Numbered from the stretch's first letter, positions 25,195 to 34,966 are shown. The stretch is 61,024 bases of DNA from Firmicutes bacterium ADurb.Bin153 (GCA_002070415.1 MWDF01000003.1:57960-118983); one strand, 5' to 3'. The notes: generated by a model not told the origin, from the letters alone. Program-made: numbers and translations.

Positions 25195-26895
25195 TCAGAT
25201 CTCTATCCTGTCGTAGCCCTTGTCGGCGAACGCCATGAGGGCGGTGAATGTGACAGCGGCAAGGAGCACGTTGAATGCAGCCACGATCCCCACCGGCAGC
25301 CAACCCTGCCAGCCTGCGACCATCATCTTGTAGACGGCATAGCCCTGCGCGAACGTAAGGCCGAAGCCCACGAACATGGGTATCACCGAATTCAGGTTCT
25401 GCTTCACGGCCCTTGTCGGATCGGTCCAGTTGAGGTAGGGCCTCGAAAGGTCCAGCAAAAGGCCCCCGAATATGCTCCACAGGCCGCTCACCTGGCCTAC
25501 GGCTATCCCCACCACCATATAGACAAGGGGCAGCTTGAAGAGGTATACGAGCAGCGCGGTGATCGGGATAGACGATACGAGCTGGAACAGCAGCGCATAC
25601 CTTATCTTGGCCTGGACCACCCTCTTGCCGCTTATGGGAAGGGCCTTGGTGATGGCAAGGGACTGCCCCTCTCGGGAAAACGCCGTCGAGGCTATCATCG
25701 AGCTAGTGATGAACTGGGTGAGCAGTATCCATCCTATGGTCTTAAGCCACGGCGTGTTGAACATCATAATGAACTGTATAAGCTGGTCCCCGGAAGGGTC
25801 CTGCACCATCTTGCTGCCGAACGTCGAGTAGAAGTAGATCAGTCCGGTCCATATCAGCGGCAGCGTACAGCAGTTCATCAGGTAGGAAGAAGTCCTCAGC
25901 ACCACTTTGTTGTCCTTCGCCGCGATGGCCTTTAGCGGATCCCCCTCCACCAGCTTCTCCATCATGTCCCCGTTGACCGCCCTGTTCCTGCTCGTCGCGG
26001 TCTCTCCGCCGGACATGACCACGTTGTAGTAGAACCTGGAACCCAGGCCCATGATGGCAAGTATCCCCAGCGCGGAAGAACCGGCGAACAGAGCGAGGCT
26101 CTTCATCCCCGTCCAGTTGAAGCCCTCCGCCACGGCGTACGTGCCCCACAGGCTGGGAGGGAACCTCCTGGACGCGGCCTCGGCCAACCTGTAGTTCTGG
26201 CTCACCAGGTAGCCCATCAGGCTGGACGTGTCCTGCGGCACCATGAATAGCAGGAAATACTGGAATCCGAAGTACGCCACCAGGAATATAAGAACGCCCA
26301 GCACGTTCATATAGGTCTTGTTCCTGCCCTTCGCTATCACGCCGGCAAGGAGCATGGCAAGAAGCGACGCTATCGCGAGCGGGAGCAGCGGCGCCAGCAG
26401 GAACACCAGCACGCACATGACCCAGTAGCCTAATCCCGCTTTCGACATCACGCCGTACACGCCTATGAACGGGCCAAGTATGAAAAGCTGCGTGAGGTAT
26501 TCGTTCATCAGCACGACCGTGAACTTGCCCATGAGGACCGTCACCGGGCTCATCGGCATCGCCATCAGCTGCGACGTGCCCTTCGAGTAGTAGAACGCGG
26601 CTATGACGTAGAACATGCCGAATATGAGCACCATTATCTGTGATGCCGATATGCCAAGCGTGAGCATCGAAGACTGCTGCCCAGCCGCCGCGAGCATGGG
26701 ATACATGTCCCTTAGCAGCATTATGAAGATCACTTCGTAGACGCCGGCAACGCATGCGAGCAACAGGTACAGCAACGCCTGCCCCAGGAACTTGAAGCTC
26801 AGCTTCTTCTTGAAATTGACCTTCCAGTAGCTGAGGCTGAAGTTCACCTTCATCAAGGCCTTTACAAGGGCCAGATATTGGGTGAAAGATCTCAT
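25195..26895 (-). CDS. ABC-2-like exporter permease
   Basis: Integral membrane protein of 566 residues with about twelve hydrophobic spans, in the size class of large ABC-2/EcsB-like permeases. The N-terminus MRSFTQYLALVKALMKVNF is amphipathic and followed by a first span near residue 40. The ATG at 26895 has GGAGGG 7 bases upstream; an ATG two codons earlier is too close to it. It partners the ATPase gene that ends 3 bases before. The substrate is unknown. Confidence 0.8.
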   Translation of the reverse strand: MRSFTQYLALVKALMKVNFSLSYWKVNFKKKLSFKFLGQALLYLLLACVAGVYEVIFIMLLRDMYPMLAAAGQQSSMLTLGISASQIMVLIFGMFYVIAAFYYSKGTSQLMAMPMSPVTVLMGKFTVVLMNEYLTQLFILGPFIGVYGVMSKAGLGYWVMCVLVFLLAPLLPLAIASLLAMLLAGVIAKGRNKTYMNVLGVLIFLVAYFGFQYFLLFMVPQDTSSLMGYLVSQNYRLAEAASRRFPPSLWGTYAVAEGFNWTGMKSLALFAGSSALGILAIMGLGSRFYYNVVMSGGETATSRNRAVNGDMMEKLVEGDPLKAIAAKDNKVVLRTSSYLMNCCTLPLIWTGLIYFYSTFGSKMVQDPSGDQLIQFIMMFNTPWLKTIGWILLTQFITSSMIASTAFSREGQSLAITKALPISGKRVVQAKIRYALLFQLVSSIPITALLVYLFKLPLVYMVVGIAVGQVSGLWSIFGGLLLDLSRPYLNWTDPTRAVKQNLNSVIPMFVGFGLTFAQGYAVYKMMVAGWQGWLPVGIVAAFNVLLAAVTFTALMAFADKGYDRIEI

Positions 26896-26897
26896 CC

Positions 26898-27629
26898 TCA
26901 TCCCTCCGTCAGCTCCAGGAAGATCTTCTCGAGCGATTCGCCCGTGCTTCCCTGCATATTCGCCTTCAGCTCGTCCATGCTGCCCTCGGCTATCAGCTTT
27001 CCCTGTTTGATTATGCCGACCCTGTGGCACAGCCTTTCTGCGACATCGAGCACATGGGTGGAGAAGAACACCATCCCGCCGTTGGCGCAGTGTTCGTTCA
27101 TCAGTTCCTTAAACAGGTGCGCGGATTTGGGGTCGAGCCCTACCATGGGCTCGTCTAGTATCATCACCCTCGGCATCGACAGCAGGGCGCCGGTCAGGGC
27201 CATCTTCTGCCTCATGCCGTGGGAATACGACGAAATCAGGTCCCCTGCGGCGGCTTCAAGCTCGAACATGCCGAGGAGCTTCTTCGCCCTCGCCCTCCTG
27301 TCGCCCGTGCTGACGCCGTAGATGTCGCCCATGAAGTTCAGGTAGTCGATGCCGGTGAGCTTGTCGAAAAGCTCGGGGTTGTCAGGTACGTACGCTATCG
27401 ACGCCTTGGCCGCCACGGGCTCCTTCTGCACGTCATGGCCGTTTACGGTTATCGTCCCCGAATCCGGTCTGAGGAGGCCGGCTATCATCTTTATGGTGGT
27501 AGTCTTCCCCGCTCCGTTCGGCCCCAGGAAACCGTAGATCTCCCCCGCCTTCACTTCAAGGCTGAGGTTGTCCACGGCCTTTACCTTGTTTTTGCTGTAG
27601 CTCTTAGAAAGTCCGGCGATTCTAAGCAA
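26898..27629 (-). CDS. ABC exporter ATPase
   Basis: Cytoplasmic ATPase of about 243 residues with Walker A GPNGAGKTT, a diverged signature (SSYSHGMRQKMAL), Walker B VMILDEPMVGLDP and the H-loop STHVLDVAE, as in DrrA/CcmA/EcsA-type exporters. The TTG at 27629 is used because GGAGG lies 7 bases upstream; a GTG two codons earlier touches the ribosome site. Operon: ATPase, permease, folK. It is divergent from the TAXI binding-protein gene. Confidence 0.88.
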   Translation of the reverse strand: MLRIAGLSKSYSKNKVKAVDNLSLEVKAGEIYGFLGPNGAGKTTTIKMIAGLLRPDSGTITVNGHDVQKEPVAAKASIAYVPDNPELFDKLTGIDYLNFMGDIYGVSTGDRRARAKKLLGMFELEAAAGDLISSYSHGMRQKMALTGALLSMPRVMILDEPMVGLDPKSAHLFKELMNEHCANGGMVFFSTHVLDVAERLCHRVGIIKQGKLIAEGSMDELKANMQGSTGESLEKIFLELTEG

Positions 27630-27925
27630 GTCCACCCCTCCGTTTCGGTTCGGTTTGTCCTAATTCTCCCAAACAGATTCATTCTAGTGCAAACCGGGGC
27701 CCATGTCGAACCCTATATGCAGGCCCGCGTGTGCCGCCCGGTCAGCGCGGCAGCGAAGCCGCCGAACATTCCGCGTTCATATGCGTCGTAAGCAGTAATG
27801 GAACGGACAGCGAATTTAATTAGTGTCTATCAGGAAGGATATTAATAGTCGAAAGAAGAAAGGTTTATATGTTATCTTTAAGTCATGAAAGGCCATACCC
27901 CCAAAGACAATTAAGGAGGAGTACC

Positions 27926-28885
27926 ATGAAAAGGACACTACTGATCGGTCTCGTAGTCATCATGTCCCTGACCATGATTGCATCCGCAGCGAAGTATGAC
28001 CTAACCATGGGCACAGGCGGAGTCGCCGGTACATATTTCCCCTTCGGCGGGGCGATTGCTGGCGTCATCAACGCGAGCAATCCGGATATCAACATGAACG
28101 CAGTATCCTCCGGCGCTTCGGTCGCAAACCTTAATGGCATAAAGAACGGTGACTTCGACCTCGCGATCGTGCAGAACGACACCACGTTCTTCATGTACAA
28201 CGGTACCGAGGGAAGCAACTTCGCAGGAGCGGCCTTCAAGGGTATCAGCACAGTCTGCAACCTCTATCCCGAGGCGGTGCACGTAATAGTAAGGTACGAC
28301 TCGGCGATAAAGTCGATAGCCGACCTCAAGGGCAAGAAAGTGTCCGTCGGAGCGTCAGGGTCCGGCACCGAGGTCAATGCAAGGCAGCTGTTCGAGCTCT
28401 ACGGCATGGACTACAAGAAGGATTGCCAGCCCGAATACCTCGACTTCGCAACCTCCGCCGCAAAGTTCAAGGACGGCGGGCTTGATGCGTTCTTCGTGAC
28501 CGGCGGCATCCCGACCGCGGCTATCACCGAGACCGCCATAACCCACAAGATCAGGATCCTGGGCATCGAGGATGCGAAGATAAAGCAGCTGCAGGCCAAG
28601 TACCCCTTCTTCGCCGGCGTCACCGTCCCCGCCAAGGCGTACGGAGCGAACCAGCCCGACGCGACGAAGACCGTAGCCATCATGGCCGTCATGGTAGTAA
28701 GCAACGAGCTGCCTGAAAACGTGGTATATGCGATAACCAAGACCCTCTTCGAGAAGAAGGCCGACATCACGAAGGGCCATGCGAAGGGCGCATCCATAGA
28801 CCTCGAGACCGCGATCGACGGGCTCGGCGCACCGCTGCATCCCGGCGCGGTCAAGTACTACAAGGAAGTCGGCATAATAAAGTAA
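27926..28885 (+). CDS. TAXI-type TRAP transporter solute-binding protein
   Basis: Periplasmic binding protein of 319 residues. The signal peptide MKRTLLIGLVVIMSLTMIAS precedes AAKYDLTMGTGGVAGTYFPFGGAIA, the hallmark of the TAXI family. GASGSGTEVNARQLFELYG and the AFFVTGGIPTAAI block also fit. The ATG follows AAGGAGG. It would feed the fused TRAP permease at 29472. TAXI ligands include 2-oxoglutarate and glutamate in studied cases; here the ligand is unknown. Confidence 0.93.
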   Translation: MKRTLLIGLVVIMSLTMIASAAKYDLTMGTGGVAGTYFPFGGAIAGVINASNPDINMNAVSSGASVANLNGIKNGDFDLAIVQNDTTFFMYNGTEGSNFAGAAFKGISTVCNLYPEAVHVIVRYDSAIKSIADLKGKKVSVGASGSGTEVNARQLFELYGMDYKKDCQPEYLDFATSAAKFKDGGLDAFFVTGGIPTAAITETAITHKIRILGIEDAKIKQLQAKYPFFAGVTVPAKAYGANQPDATKTVAIMAVMVVSNELPENVVYAITKTLFEKKADITKGHAKGASIDLETAIDGLGAPLHPGAVKYYKEVGIIK

Positions 28886-28903
28886 AAGCCTGAGCGTCTC
28901 ATA

Positions 28904-28936
28904 AAAAAGAGCATCCGGTTTCCGGGTGCTCTTTTT
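28904..28936 (+). terminator. Rho-independent terminator after the TAXI binding-protein gene
   Basis: A 15-bp stem with one G-T pair (28904-28918 with 28922-28936, 3-base loop) ending in TTTTT. It would leave most transcripts with the binding protein only, while the permease genes have their own promoter at 28941. Confidence 0.85.
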
Positions 28937-28940
28937 GTAT

Positions 28941-28946
28941 TATAAT
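28941..28946 (+). promoter_or_regulatory. -10 box before the DUF1850 gene
   Basis: A perfect TATAAT lies only 7 bases before the ATG at 28954, so the expected transcription start falls on or next to the start codon. No Shine-Dalgarno sequence is seen between them. The -35 region is occupied by the terminator stem and has no good match. Confidence 0.5.
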
Positions 28947-28953
28947 CGGTTGT

Positions 28954-29448
28954 ATGGCAAGATATACAAGTAATGAAGTAAAATATCTACTAGCTATGGC
29001 CTTTTTGGCCCTCATTCTTATTATTCTGATACCTCTCGCAAAGCCTAAGCAGCACTATCTTGTGATTTCAGCGGTAGACGACGGGGAGGTGGTCTTCAGA
29101 GCCAGGGTAGAGGCGGGCACGCGTTTCAGCACCACTTTCAAGCACTCGGTCCAGTTGAGCGACTGGACGGATTTCTACGAGATAACTGAAGACTTCGAGT
29201 TCAGGCTGTACGAAACACGCTTTTCGGACTTCGGTTGGGGTTTTCCCAGTGAGCCCGACCCCGGTGCCGACATGGAGGTAACCGATAAGTACGTTCGCTA
29301 CTTCAACATGAACAGGGTATTGGCCAGTTTCAAAGTGTCCGTCACAACCGCAACGGATACGCACTTATTGGAGTTCGGCGCCACCGAGGTGGACCTTATC
29401 GAGAAGGCCGGGCCGGGAAGACTCCTTGAGTTCAGAATAGATGGCTAA
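28954..29448 (+). CDS. DUF1850 protein of a TRAP (TAXI) locus
   Basis: Protein of 164 residues with one N-terminal membrane span (YLLAMAFLALILIILIPLA) and a periplasmic domain. The conserved start VEAGTRFSTTFKHSVQLSDWTDFYEI and the later FGWGFPSEPD match DUF1850. Members of this family are regularly encoded between the TAXI binding protein and the fused permease, which is the order here. Its task in transport is unknown; a stalk or coupling subunit is a guess. Possibly read from a leaderless transcript. Confidence 0.82.
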   Translation: MARYTSNEVKYLLAMAFLALILIILIPLAKPKQHYLVISAVDDGEVVFRARVEAGTRFSTTFKHSVQLSDWTDFYEITEDFEFRLYETRFSDFGWGFPSEPDPGADMEVTDKYVRYFNMNRVLASFKVSVTTATDTHLLEFGATEVDLIEKAGPGRLLEFRIDG

Positions 29449-29471
29449 CAGTTTAAGGGGAGGTCGAATCA

Positions 29472-32129
29472 ATGTCTCAGGAAAAAGCGAACCTGGAGGA
29501 AATGATGACCCTCGACGAAAGCGTGGATATCCAAGAGATAGTCGCAAAATACGACAAGGAATCCGCGACTAGGAAGCTAAGTCCCCTGCTAACGAAGTTG
29601 ACCACCGTAATGCTCTTCGTATGGGGTGCCTGGCAGCTCTACACGGCTTTCTTCGGAGAATGGCCGTCCCAGCTGCAGAGGGTCACCCACCTGGGTTTCG
29701 TTCTGCCCTTGGTTTTCCTGCTGTATCCCGCATCCGACAAACTGAGAAAGACAAGCCTTGAAAGGCCGTCGGCCATGACGAAGACGGACGTGCTGAAATT
29801 CGGCATCCTCTGTCTGGCGGCCGTCGTGTCGGTTGTGATAAACAAGGTGTATTATGAGGGCTTCGTCGGGGACGTATCCCTCGCCGATTTCATAATCGCG
29901 GCTTTCACCGTGATAATCTTCACGTTGACGGTCCTTAAAGCCCTGAGGCTGCCCGTCTTCGTATTCGACGTGATCCTGGCCATCCTAGGCGCGGGAGTCG
30001 CCATCTATTACCACGTCAACTACGAAGGCCTCATGTTCAGGGACATGGCCTACTTCAAGTCCGACATCATAGTGGCCGCCATCGCCATACTGGTGGTCCT
30101 TGAGGCCGCCAGGAGGGTGCTGGGCCTGCCGATACTGATCGTAGTAGTGAGCTTCTTGCTCTATGCCTACTTCGGCAAGATGATGCCCGGGTTCCTCAGG
30201 CACAGGGGGGTGCGCTTCGAGCGCCTCACGTCCGCGATGTTCTTCACGACGGAGGGCATACTCGGAGTGCCGTTGGGAGTCTCGGCGACGTTCATCTTCC
30301 TGTTCATCACCTTCGGATCGTTCCTTGAGAAGACCGGCATCGGCAAGTTCTTCATCGACCTGGGCAACGCGATCGCAGGCAGCGCTTCTGGCGGACCTGC
30401 GAAGGTGGCCGTGATAACGTCCGCCTTCGAGGGCACCATATCCGGCAGCTCGGTCGCCAACACCGCAGGCTCTGGAAGCTTTACGATACCGATGATGAAA
30501 AGGCTCGGCTACAGGCCGGAGTTCGCCGGTGCCGTCGAGGCGAGCGCTTCCACGGGCGGCCAGATCATGCCCCCCGTAATGGGCGCGGCCGCCTTCCTGA
30601 TGTGCGAGTTCCTCGGCGTCCCGTACGCGACCATCGCCAAGGCAGCCGTAATACCCGCCCTTCTCTACTTCATGGGCGTATTCCTCGGCGTGCATTTCGA
30701 GGCAAGAAAGCAGGGCCTTAAGGGCATGCCCAAGGAGATGCTGCCCCGCCTTTCGACCGTAATGCTGACCCAGGGCCAGCTCCTGGTGCCGATATTCGGT
30801 ATAATCTTCTTCCTTTCGATGGGCATCTCCGCCATGAGGGCCGCCCTGTTGGGCGTGGTCCTCTCAGTCCTGGCAGGGTCGACGAACAGGGACTACAGGA
30901 TCAACTGGAAGGAAGTGGGCAAGTGGGAGTCGCCTTCCTTCAGGCTGTTCACCGGCATGGTCATCGCGGTGGCCTCCGGTGTGTACGTAGCCAACGTATT
31001 CCTCAAGCTGCCCGTGCTCGAACTGGTCCTGGTTTCACTGCTGCCCCTTGCTGTATACTTCGGCGCCGTGTACCTGCTCGGCTCGACGAAGGCCCAAAGC
31101 AACCTTGCGGATTTCCTGATGAAGTACGCTTCGCTGCTGATGCCCCTGATCGAGTTCGTCGTAGTGTACCTCTGCTACGGAAACCTCGTTAACGCGGGCA
31201 TAATGGCCGTCATAGCCTTCTTCTTCGTGCACGCGCTAAAAGGAGAGCCGCAGATCCACTTCACACAGCTGCTGCAGGCGGTCATCGACGGCGCCAAGGG
31301 CGCCCTCGGCGTAGGTGTCGCTTGCGCCGCAGCGGGCATGATCGTAGGCGTGGTCACCATGACCGGATTGGGCCTCAAGCTGGGGACCGGCCTTGTCGAG
31401 ATGGCGAACAACGAACTTCTGCTCACCATGTTCTACACCATGATCACATCGATAATCCTCGGCATGGGAGTGCCAACGACCGCGAACTACGTCATCACGT
31501 CCACGATCGCCGCCCCTGCCATAATCACTCTGATCGGCTCAGGCCAGGCGCTTGCAGCCCACCTGTTCGTGTTCTACTTCGGCATCATCGCCGACGTGAC
31601 GCCTCCTGTGGCGCTGGCTGCCTTCACAGGCGCCGGCATCGCTCACGCCAACCCGATGAAGACGGGAATGGAGGCCACCAAGCTCTCTATCGCCGCATGG
31701 CTGGTGCCTTATTGCTTCGTGTACAACACCAACCTCCTGATGGTGAACGAGGGCTTCTTCTCATTCATAACCATGTTCACGCTGTTCACTGCAGTTGCGG
31801 GTATGTTCTTCATTGCTATAGGTGTACAAGGCTGGTGGCGCACGCTGTCCCCGTGGTGGGAGAGGATCCTTGCGGTGATCGCCGGCCTTTCCCTCATAGG
31901 AGGCTCCCGCTTCTTCCATGGCCTGCTCGAGATATTCGGCAAGGTCGGCAATTTCGGGGCATTCGTCACTAGCAGCAAGGTGTTCCTCTACAGCATGACG
32001 GGAGAGTACGCCGTAAACGGCTTCGGCCTGCTGCTCGCCGCTTTCATCTGGTTCTGCCAGTCGCAGCGCTACAAGATATACGGAAAGATGTCCATATCCG
32101 AGATCATTGCTCATAAGCACGCGAAATAG
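29472..32129 (+). CDS. TRAP transporter fused permease (DctQM-type, TAXI class)
   Basis: Membrane protein of 885 residues joining a small four-span DctQ-like part (about residues 35-200) to the large DctM-like channel. Landmarks are FGSFLEKTGIGKFFIDLGNAI, GTISGSSVANTAGSGSFTIP, MKRLGYRPEFAGAVEASAST and the GQIMPPVMGAAAF motif. The C-terminal part has TTANYVITSTIAAPA. It uses an ion gradient to bring in the ligand captured by the TAXI protein. The ATG follows GGGGAGG. It is the last gene of the locus. Confidence 0.94.
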   Translation: MSQEKANLEEMMTLDESVDIQEIVAKYDKESATRKLSPLLTKLTTVMLFVWGAWQLYTAFFGEWPSQLQRVTHLGFVLPLVFLLYPASDKLRKTSLERPSAMTKTDVLKFGILCLAAVVSVVINKVYYEGFVGDVSLADFIIAAFTVIIFTLTVLKALRLPVFVFDVILAILGAGVAIYYHVNYEGLMFRDMAYFKSDIIVAAIAILVVLEAARRVLGLPILIVVVSFLLYAYFGKMMPGFLRHRGVRFERLTSAMFFTTEGILGVPLGVSATFIFLFITFGSFLEKTGIGKFFIDLGNAIAGSASGGPAKVAVITSAFEGTISGSSVANTAGSGSFTIPMMKRLGYRPEFAGAVEASASTGGQIMPPVMGAAAFLMCEFLGVPYATIAKAAVIPALLYFMGVFLGVHFEARKQGLKGMPKEMLPRLSTVMLTQGQLLVPIFGIIFFLSMGISAMRAALLGVVLSVLAGSTNRDYRINWKEVGKWESPSFRLFTGMVIAVASGVYVANVFLKLPVLELVLVSLLPLAVYFGAVYLLGSTKAQSNLADFLMKYASLLMPLIEFVVVYLCYGNLVNAGIMAVIAFFFVHALKGEPQIHFTQLLQAVIDGAKGALGVGVACAAAGMIVGVVTMTGLGLKLGTGLVEMANNELLLTMFYTMITSIILGMGVPTTANYVITSTIAAPAIITLIGSGQALAAHLFVFYFGIIADVTPPVALAAFTGAGIAHANPMKTGMEATKLSIAAWLVPYCFVYNTNLLMVNEGFFSFITMFTLFTAVAGMFFIAIGVQGWWRTLSPWWERILAVIAGLSLIGGSRFFHGLLEIFGKVGNFGAFVTSSKVFLYSMTGEYAVNGFGLLLAAFIWFCQSQRYKIYGKMSISEIIAHKHAK

Positions 32130-32138
32130 AATGGAATA

Positions 32139-32166
32139 GCCCCCGGGAGCATGACCTCCCGGGGGC
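32139..32166 (+). terminator. Hairpin after the TRAP permease gene
   Basis: A perfect 11-bp GC stem (32139-32149 with 32156-32166) with a 6-base loop, 9 bases after the stop codon. No T-tract is visible. Confidence 0.55.
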
Positions 32167-32227
32167 CCTCTAACGATCCACGGCGCCGTCTTCTGCCGGC
32201 AATAACATTCAGGGCGGTGTTCATTAT

Positions 32228-32626
32228 ATGGACAATCCCGGTTTGAAGGACCTGATGCTGATCAGGATAATATTGAAGGGCCTCAGCTTCGACACCTCCC
32301 CCCTATGGCACGGGCACCAGGGCAGCATGAACCTCGAGGCCTCGGTGAACGTGAAGGAAGTATCCAGGCCCTCCGACCAGAACGTCATCGTACACATGAC
32401 CTACACGGTAAGGGAGAAGGGCGCGGGGACCGAGATAATGAGCGCCCACCTCGAAGGGCATTACCACTACAAGGGCGACATAGGCCTCCTGGGCAAGCCC
32501 CCTTATGCAGCACTGCTGGTGCAACCTGCCATGCAGCACGGGAACCTCTGGCTTTCCACCCTAACGGGTTGGTCGGGCCCGGTACCTTTGATGCTTATGC
32601 AGGAAAAACACGACCTCAAGCACTGA
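32228..32626 (+). CDS. Small protein of unknown function, possibly SecB-like fold
   Basis: Cytoplasmic protein of 132 residues without signal or membrane span. A long beta-rich segment (VIVHMTYTVREK ... GTEIMSAHLEGHYHYKGD) is followed by a helix and an ending TLTGWSGPVPLMLMQ that recalls the SecB C-terminal pattern (RGGFPPLxLxPV). That likeness is weak and by eye only. GGCGGTG lies 9 bases before the ATG. It stands alone between the TRAP and Pot loci. A SecB-like holdase or an unrelated beta-sandwich are both possible. Confidence 0.5.
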   Translation: MDNPGLKDLMLIRIILKGLSFDTSPLWHGHQGSMNLEASVNVKEVSRPSDQNVIVHMTYTVREKGAGTEIMSAHLEGHYHYKGDIGLLGKPPYAALLVQPAMQHGNLWLSTLTGWSGPVPLMLMQEKHDLKH

Positions 32627-32797
32627 AGCGGCGCACTTTTTCAAGACCGCTCTCCTTTTTGCGGCGTCCTGCGCTGATATGTAAACATTCGGTATTGACA
32701 TTTGGGCCCATATAATTCATTCTTTAATTCGATTCTTCTATGGGAATATGAAGGATCCCATGCGGATATACCGCCGAATGGAGGGGTACGATGGATT

Positions 32798-34123
32798 ATG
32801 GAAAGGTACATCCTGGAGCTTAAGGACGTATCTATGAGATTCGAGGATGCCGAGGCACTTACCGGCATCAACCTCAAGATAAAACACAAGGAATTCGTAA
32901 CACTCTTAGGGCCCTCCGGATGCGGGAAGTCGACCATGCTCCGCATACTAGGGGGCTTTCTCACGCCCACGTCGGGCAAGGTCCTCTTCGACGGTAAGGA
33001 CATCACCGACCTGCCGGCATACCAGAGGAAGCTGAACACCGTATTCCAGAAATACGCGCTGTTCCCCCACCTCAATACGTTCGACAACATAGCGTTCGGG
33101 CTGAAGATAAAGAAGCTGCCCAACGACGTCATAAAGGAGAAGGTCAAGGCGATGCTCAAGCTCGTGAACCTCGAGGGCTTCGAGCGGCGCCGGGTGCAGT
33201 TCCTGTCGGGAGGCCAGCAGCAGAGGGTCGCCATCGCCAGGGCGCTTGTGAACGAGCCGGAGGTGCTCCTGCTGGACGAGCCCCTCGGGGCGCTCGACCT
33301 GCAGCTGAGGAAGGACATGCAGCTGGAGTTAAAGCGCATGCAGCAGCGGCTTGGCATCACCTTCCTGTACGTAACGCACGACCAGGAGGAGGCCCTGACG
33401 ATGTCCGACAGGATAATCGTCATGAAAGAGGGCGTAATACAGCAGGACGACACTCCCATAAAGGTGTACAACGAGCCCATCAACCACTACGTGGCGGACT
33501 TCATCGGAGAGGCGAACATGCTCTACGGCGTGATGAGGGACGACTATGCGGTCGAATGCGAGAGCCTCATCTGGAGGTGCACCGACAGGGGTTACGAGAA
33601 GGACCAGTTCATAGAGCTCGTAATCAGGCCGGAGGACCTCGAGATGGTCCCCGAGGGCCAGGGCAAGGCCCACGGCATAGTGGAATCCGTCGTGTTCAAG
33701 GGCGTCCACTACGAGATCGTGGTACGCGACGACACTGGATACGACTGGATCGTTCAGAACACCAAGAACGCCGAGATAGGCTCCAGGATGGGCATCGACT
33801 TCTCGGACGATGCTATCCAGATCATGAAAGTGAGCCCCGAGTATATGCTGCCGGCCGTGATCGAGCAGGCGGGCAGGAAGATAGAAGGGGAGCTTTGGAT
33901 AACACAGGACAGCGAGGATTACGTCAAGTCCGGTAGCGGGAAGCTGGATACCCGCTTCAGGCTGCACACGGATTCCCAGGGAAAGCACATCACGACGGTG
34001 TATGCAGAGGATATCAGGAGGACCTGGGTACTAAGGACGGACGAGCAGCTTTACGGGACGGACCCGATCATCATCCGCTACGGGTCAGGGGCTGATGCCC
34101 CGGACGATGCGGAGGTGAGGTAG
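32798..34123 (+). CDS. potA: Spermidine/putrescine ABC transporter ATPase, with long C-terminal part
   Basis: Cytoplasmic ATPase of 441 residues. It has Walker A GPSGCGKS, signature [15 protein letters not shown], Walker [14 protein letters not shown] and the PotA-typical [21 protein letters not shown]-like domain covers about 270-350. PotA is normally 360-380 residues; the extra tail (about 350-441) is unexplained. The ATG at 32798 fits the family N-terminus ([11 protein letters not shown]), but its ribosome site GGAGGGG is 11 bases away and is better placed for an out-of-frame ATG at 32791. The stop is directly followed by potB. Confidence 0.92.
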   Translation: MERYILELKDVSMRFEDAEALTGINLKIKHKEFVTLLGPSGCGKSTMLRILGGFLTPTSGKVLFDGKDITDLPAYQRKLNTVFQKYALFPHLNTFDNIAFGLKIKKLPNDVIKEKVKAMLKLVNLEGFERRRVQFLSGGQQQRVAIARALVNEPEVLLLDEPLGALDLQLRKDMQLELKRMQQRLGITFLYVTHDQEEALTMSDRIIVMKEGVIQQDDTPIKVYNEPINHYVADFIGEANMLYGVMRDDYAVECESLIWRCTDRGYEKDQFIELVIRPEDLEMVPEGQGKAHGIVESVVFKGVHYEIVVRDDTGYDWIVQNTKNAEIGSRMGIDFSDDAIQIMKVSPEYMLPAVIEQAGRKIEGELWITQDSEDYVKSGSGKLDTRFRLHTDSQGKHITTVYAEDIRRTWVLRTDEQLYGTDPIIIRYGSGADAPDDAEVR

Positions 34124-34966
34124 ATGGGAAAGAGGAAGCATCTTCTCGCCGTGCCTTATATATCCTGGACGATCATCTTCAGCATTGTCCCGCTGTTCAT
34201 AATACTCGTATACAGCTTCTGCGAACGCACCCCCTACGGGGACATAGTGTTCAAGTTCACCACGGAGAACTACGTAAAGTTCTTCCAGCCCATATACCTG
34301 AAGGTCCTGTGGCGCTCGGTCGTACTCGCCGTCTCATCGACCATGGCATGCCTTCTCATAGGCTATCCCATGGCCTGGATCATCGCGAGGGCGGGAGAGA
34401 AGGCCAGGAACTTCATGGTGATGCTCTTCGTGCTGCCCCTCTGGACGAACTTCCTCCTTAGGACGTACGCCTGGATGGGCCTCCTGAGGGAGAATGGCTT
34501 CTTCAACCAGATGTTCATGGCCATAGGCATAATCCGCCAGCCGCTCAAGATGCTCTACACGGATGGTGCGGTGCTGGTCGGCATGGTGTACAACTTCCTG
34601 CCGTTCATGGTGCTTCCCATCTACTCCGTGCTGGTGAAGATGGACCAGGGCCACATAGACGCCGCCAACGACCTAGGCGCCGACCCAAAGCAGACCTTCC
34701 TTAAGGTAATACTGCCCTTGAGCTTCCCCGGCATAGTGAGCGGCATAATCATGGTGTTCATGCCCGCCCTGTCCACGTTCATCATCTCCGATCTGCTCGG
34801 CGGCGGACAGACCATGATGCTCGGCAACCTGATCCAGAACCAGTTCTTGTCTGCCAGGAACTGGCAGTTCGGCTCGGCCATCTCCTCGGTGATGATAGTC
34901 ATGGTGCTCATCACCACCCTTATCTCGGGCAAGTACCGCGGAGAAGGGAGTGAGATGCTATGGTAA
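34124..34966 (+). CDS. potB: Polyamine-type ABC permease, PotB subunit
   Basis: Inner-membrane permease of 280 residues with six hydrophobic spans. It has the PotB-type LPLWTNFLLRTYAWMGLL block and the EAA loop DAANDLGADPKQTFLKVILP that docks on PotA. It begins directly after the potA stop (TAGATG), with GGAGGTG upstream, and overlaps potC by 7 bases, so translation is coupled. Substrate assumed to be a polyamine from family membership. Confidence 0.93.
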   Translation: MGKRKHLLAVPYISWTIIFSIVPLFIILVYSFCERTPYGDIVFKFTTENYVKFFQPIYLKVLWRSVVLAVSSTMACLLIGYPMAWIIARAGEKARNFMVMLFVLPLWTNFLLRTYAWMGLLRENGFFNQMFMAIGIIRQPLKMLYTDGAVLVGMVYNFLPFMVLPIYSVLVKMDQGHIDAANDLGADPKQTFLKVILPLSFPGIVSGIIMVFMPALSTFIISDLLGGGQTMMLGNLIQNQFLSARNWQFGSAISSVMIVMVLITTLISGKYRGEGSEMLW

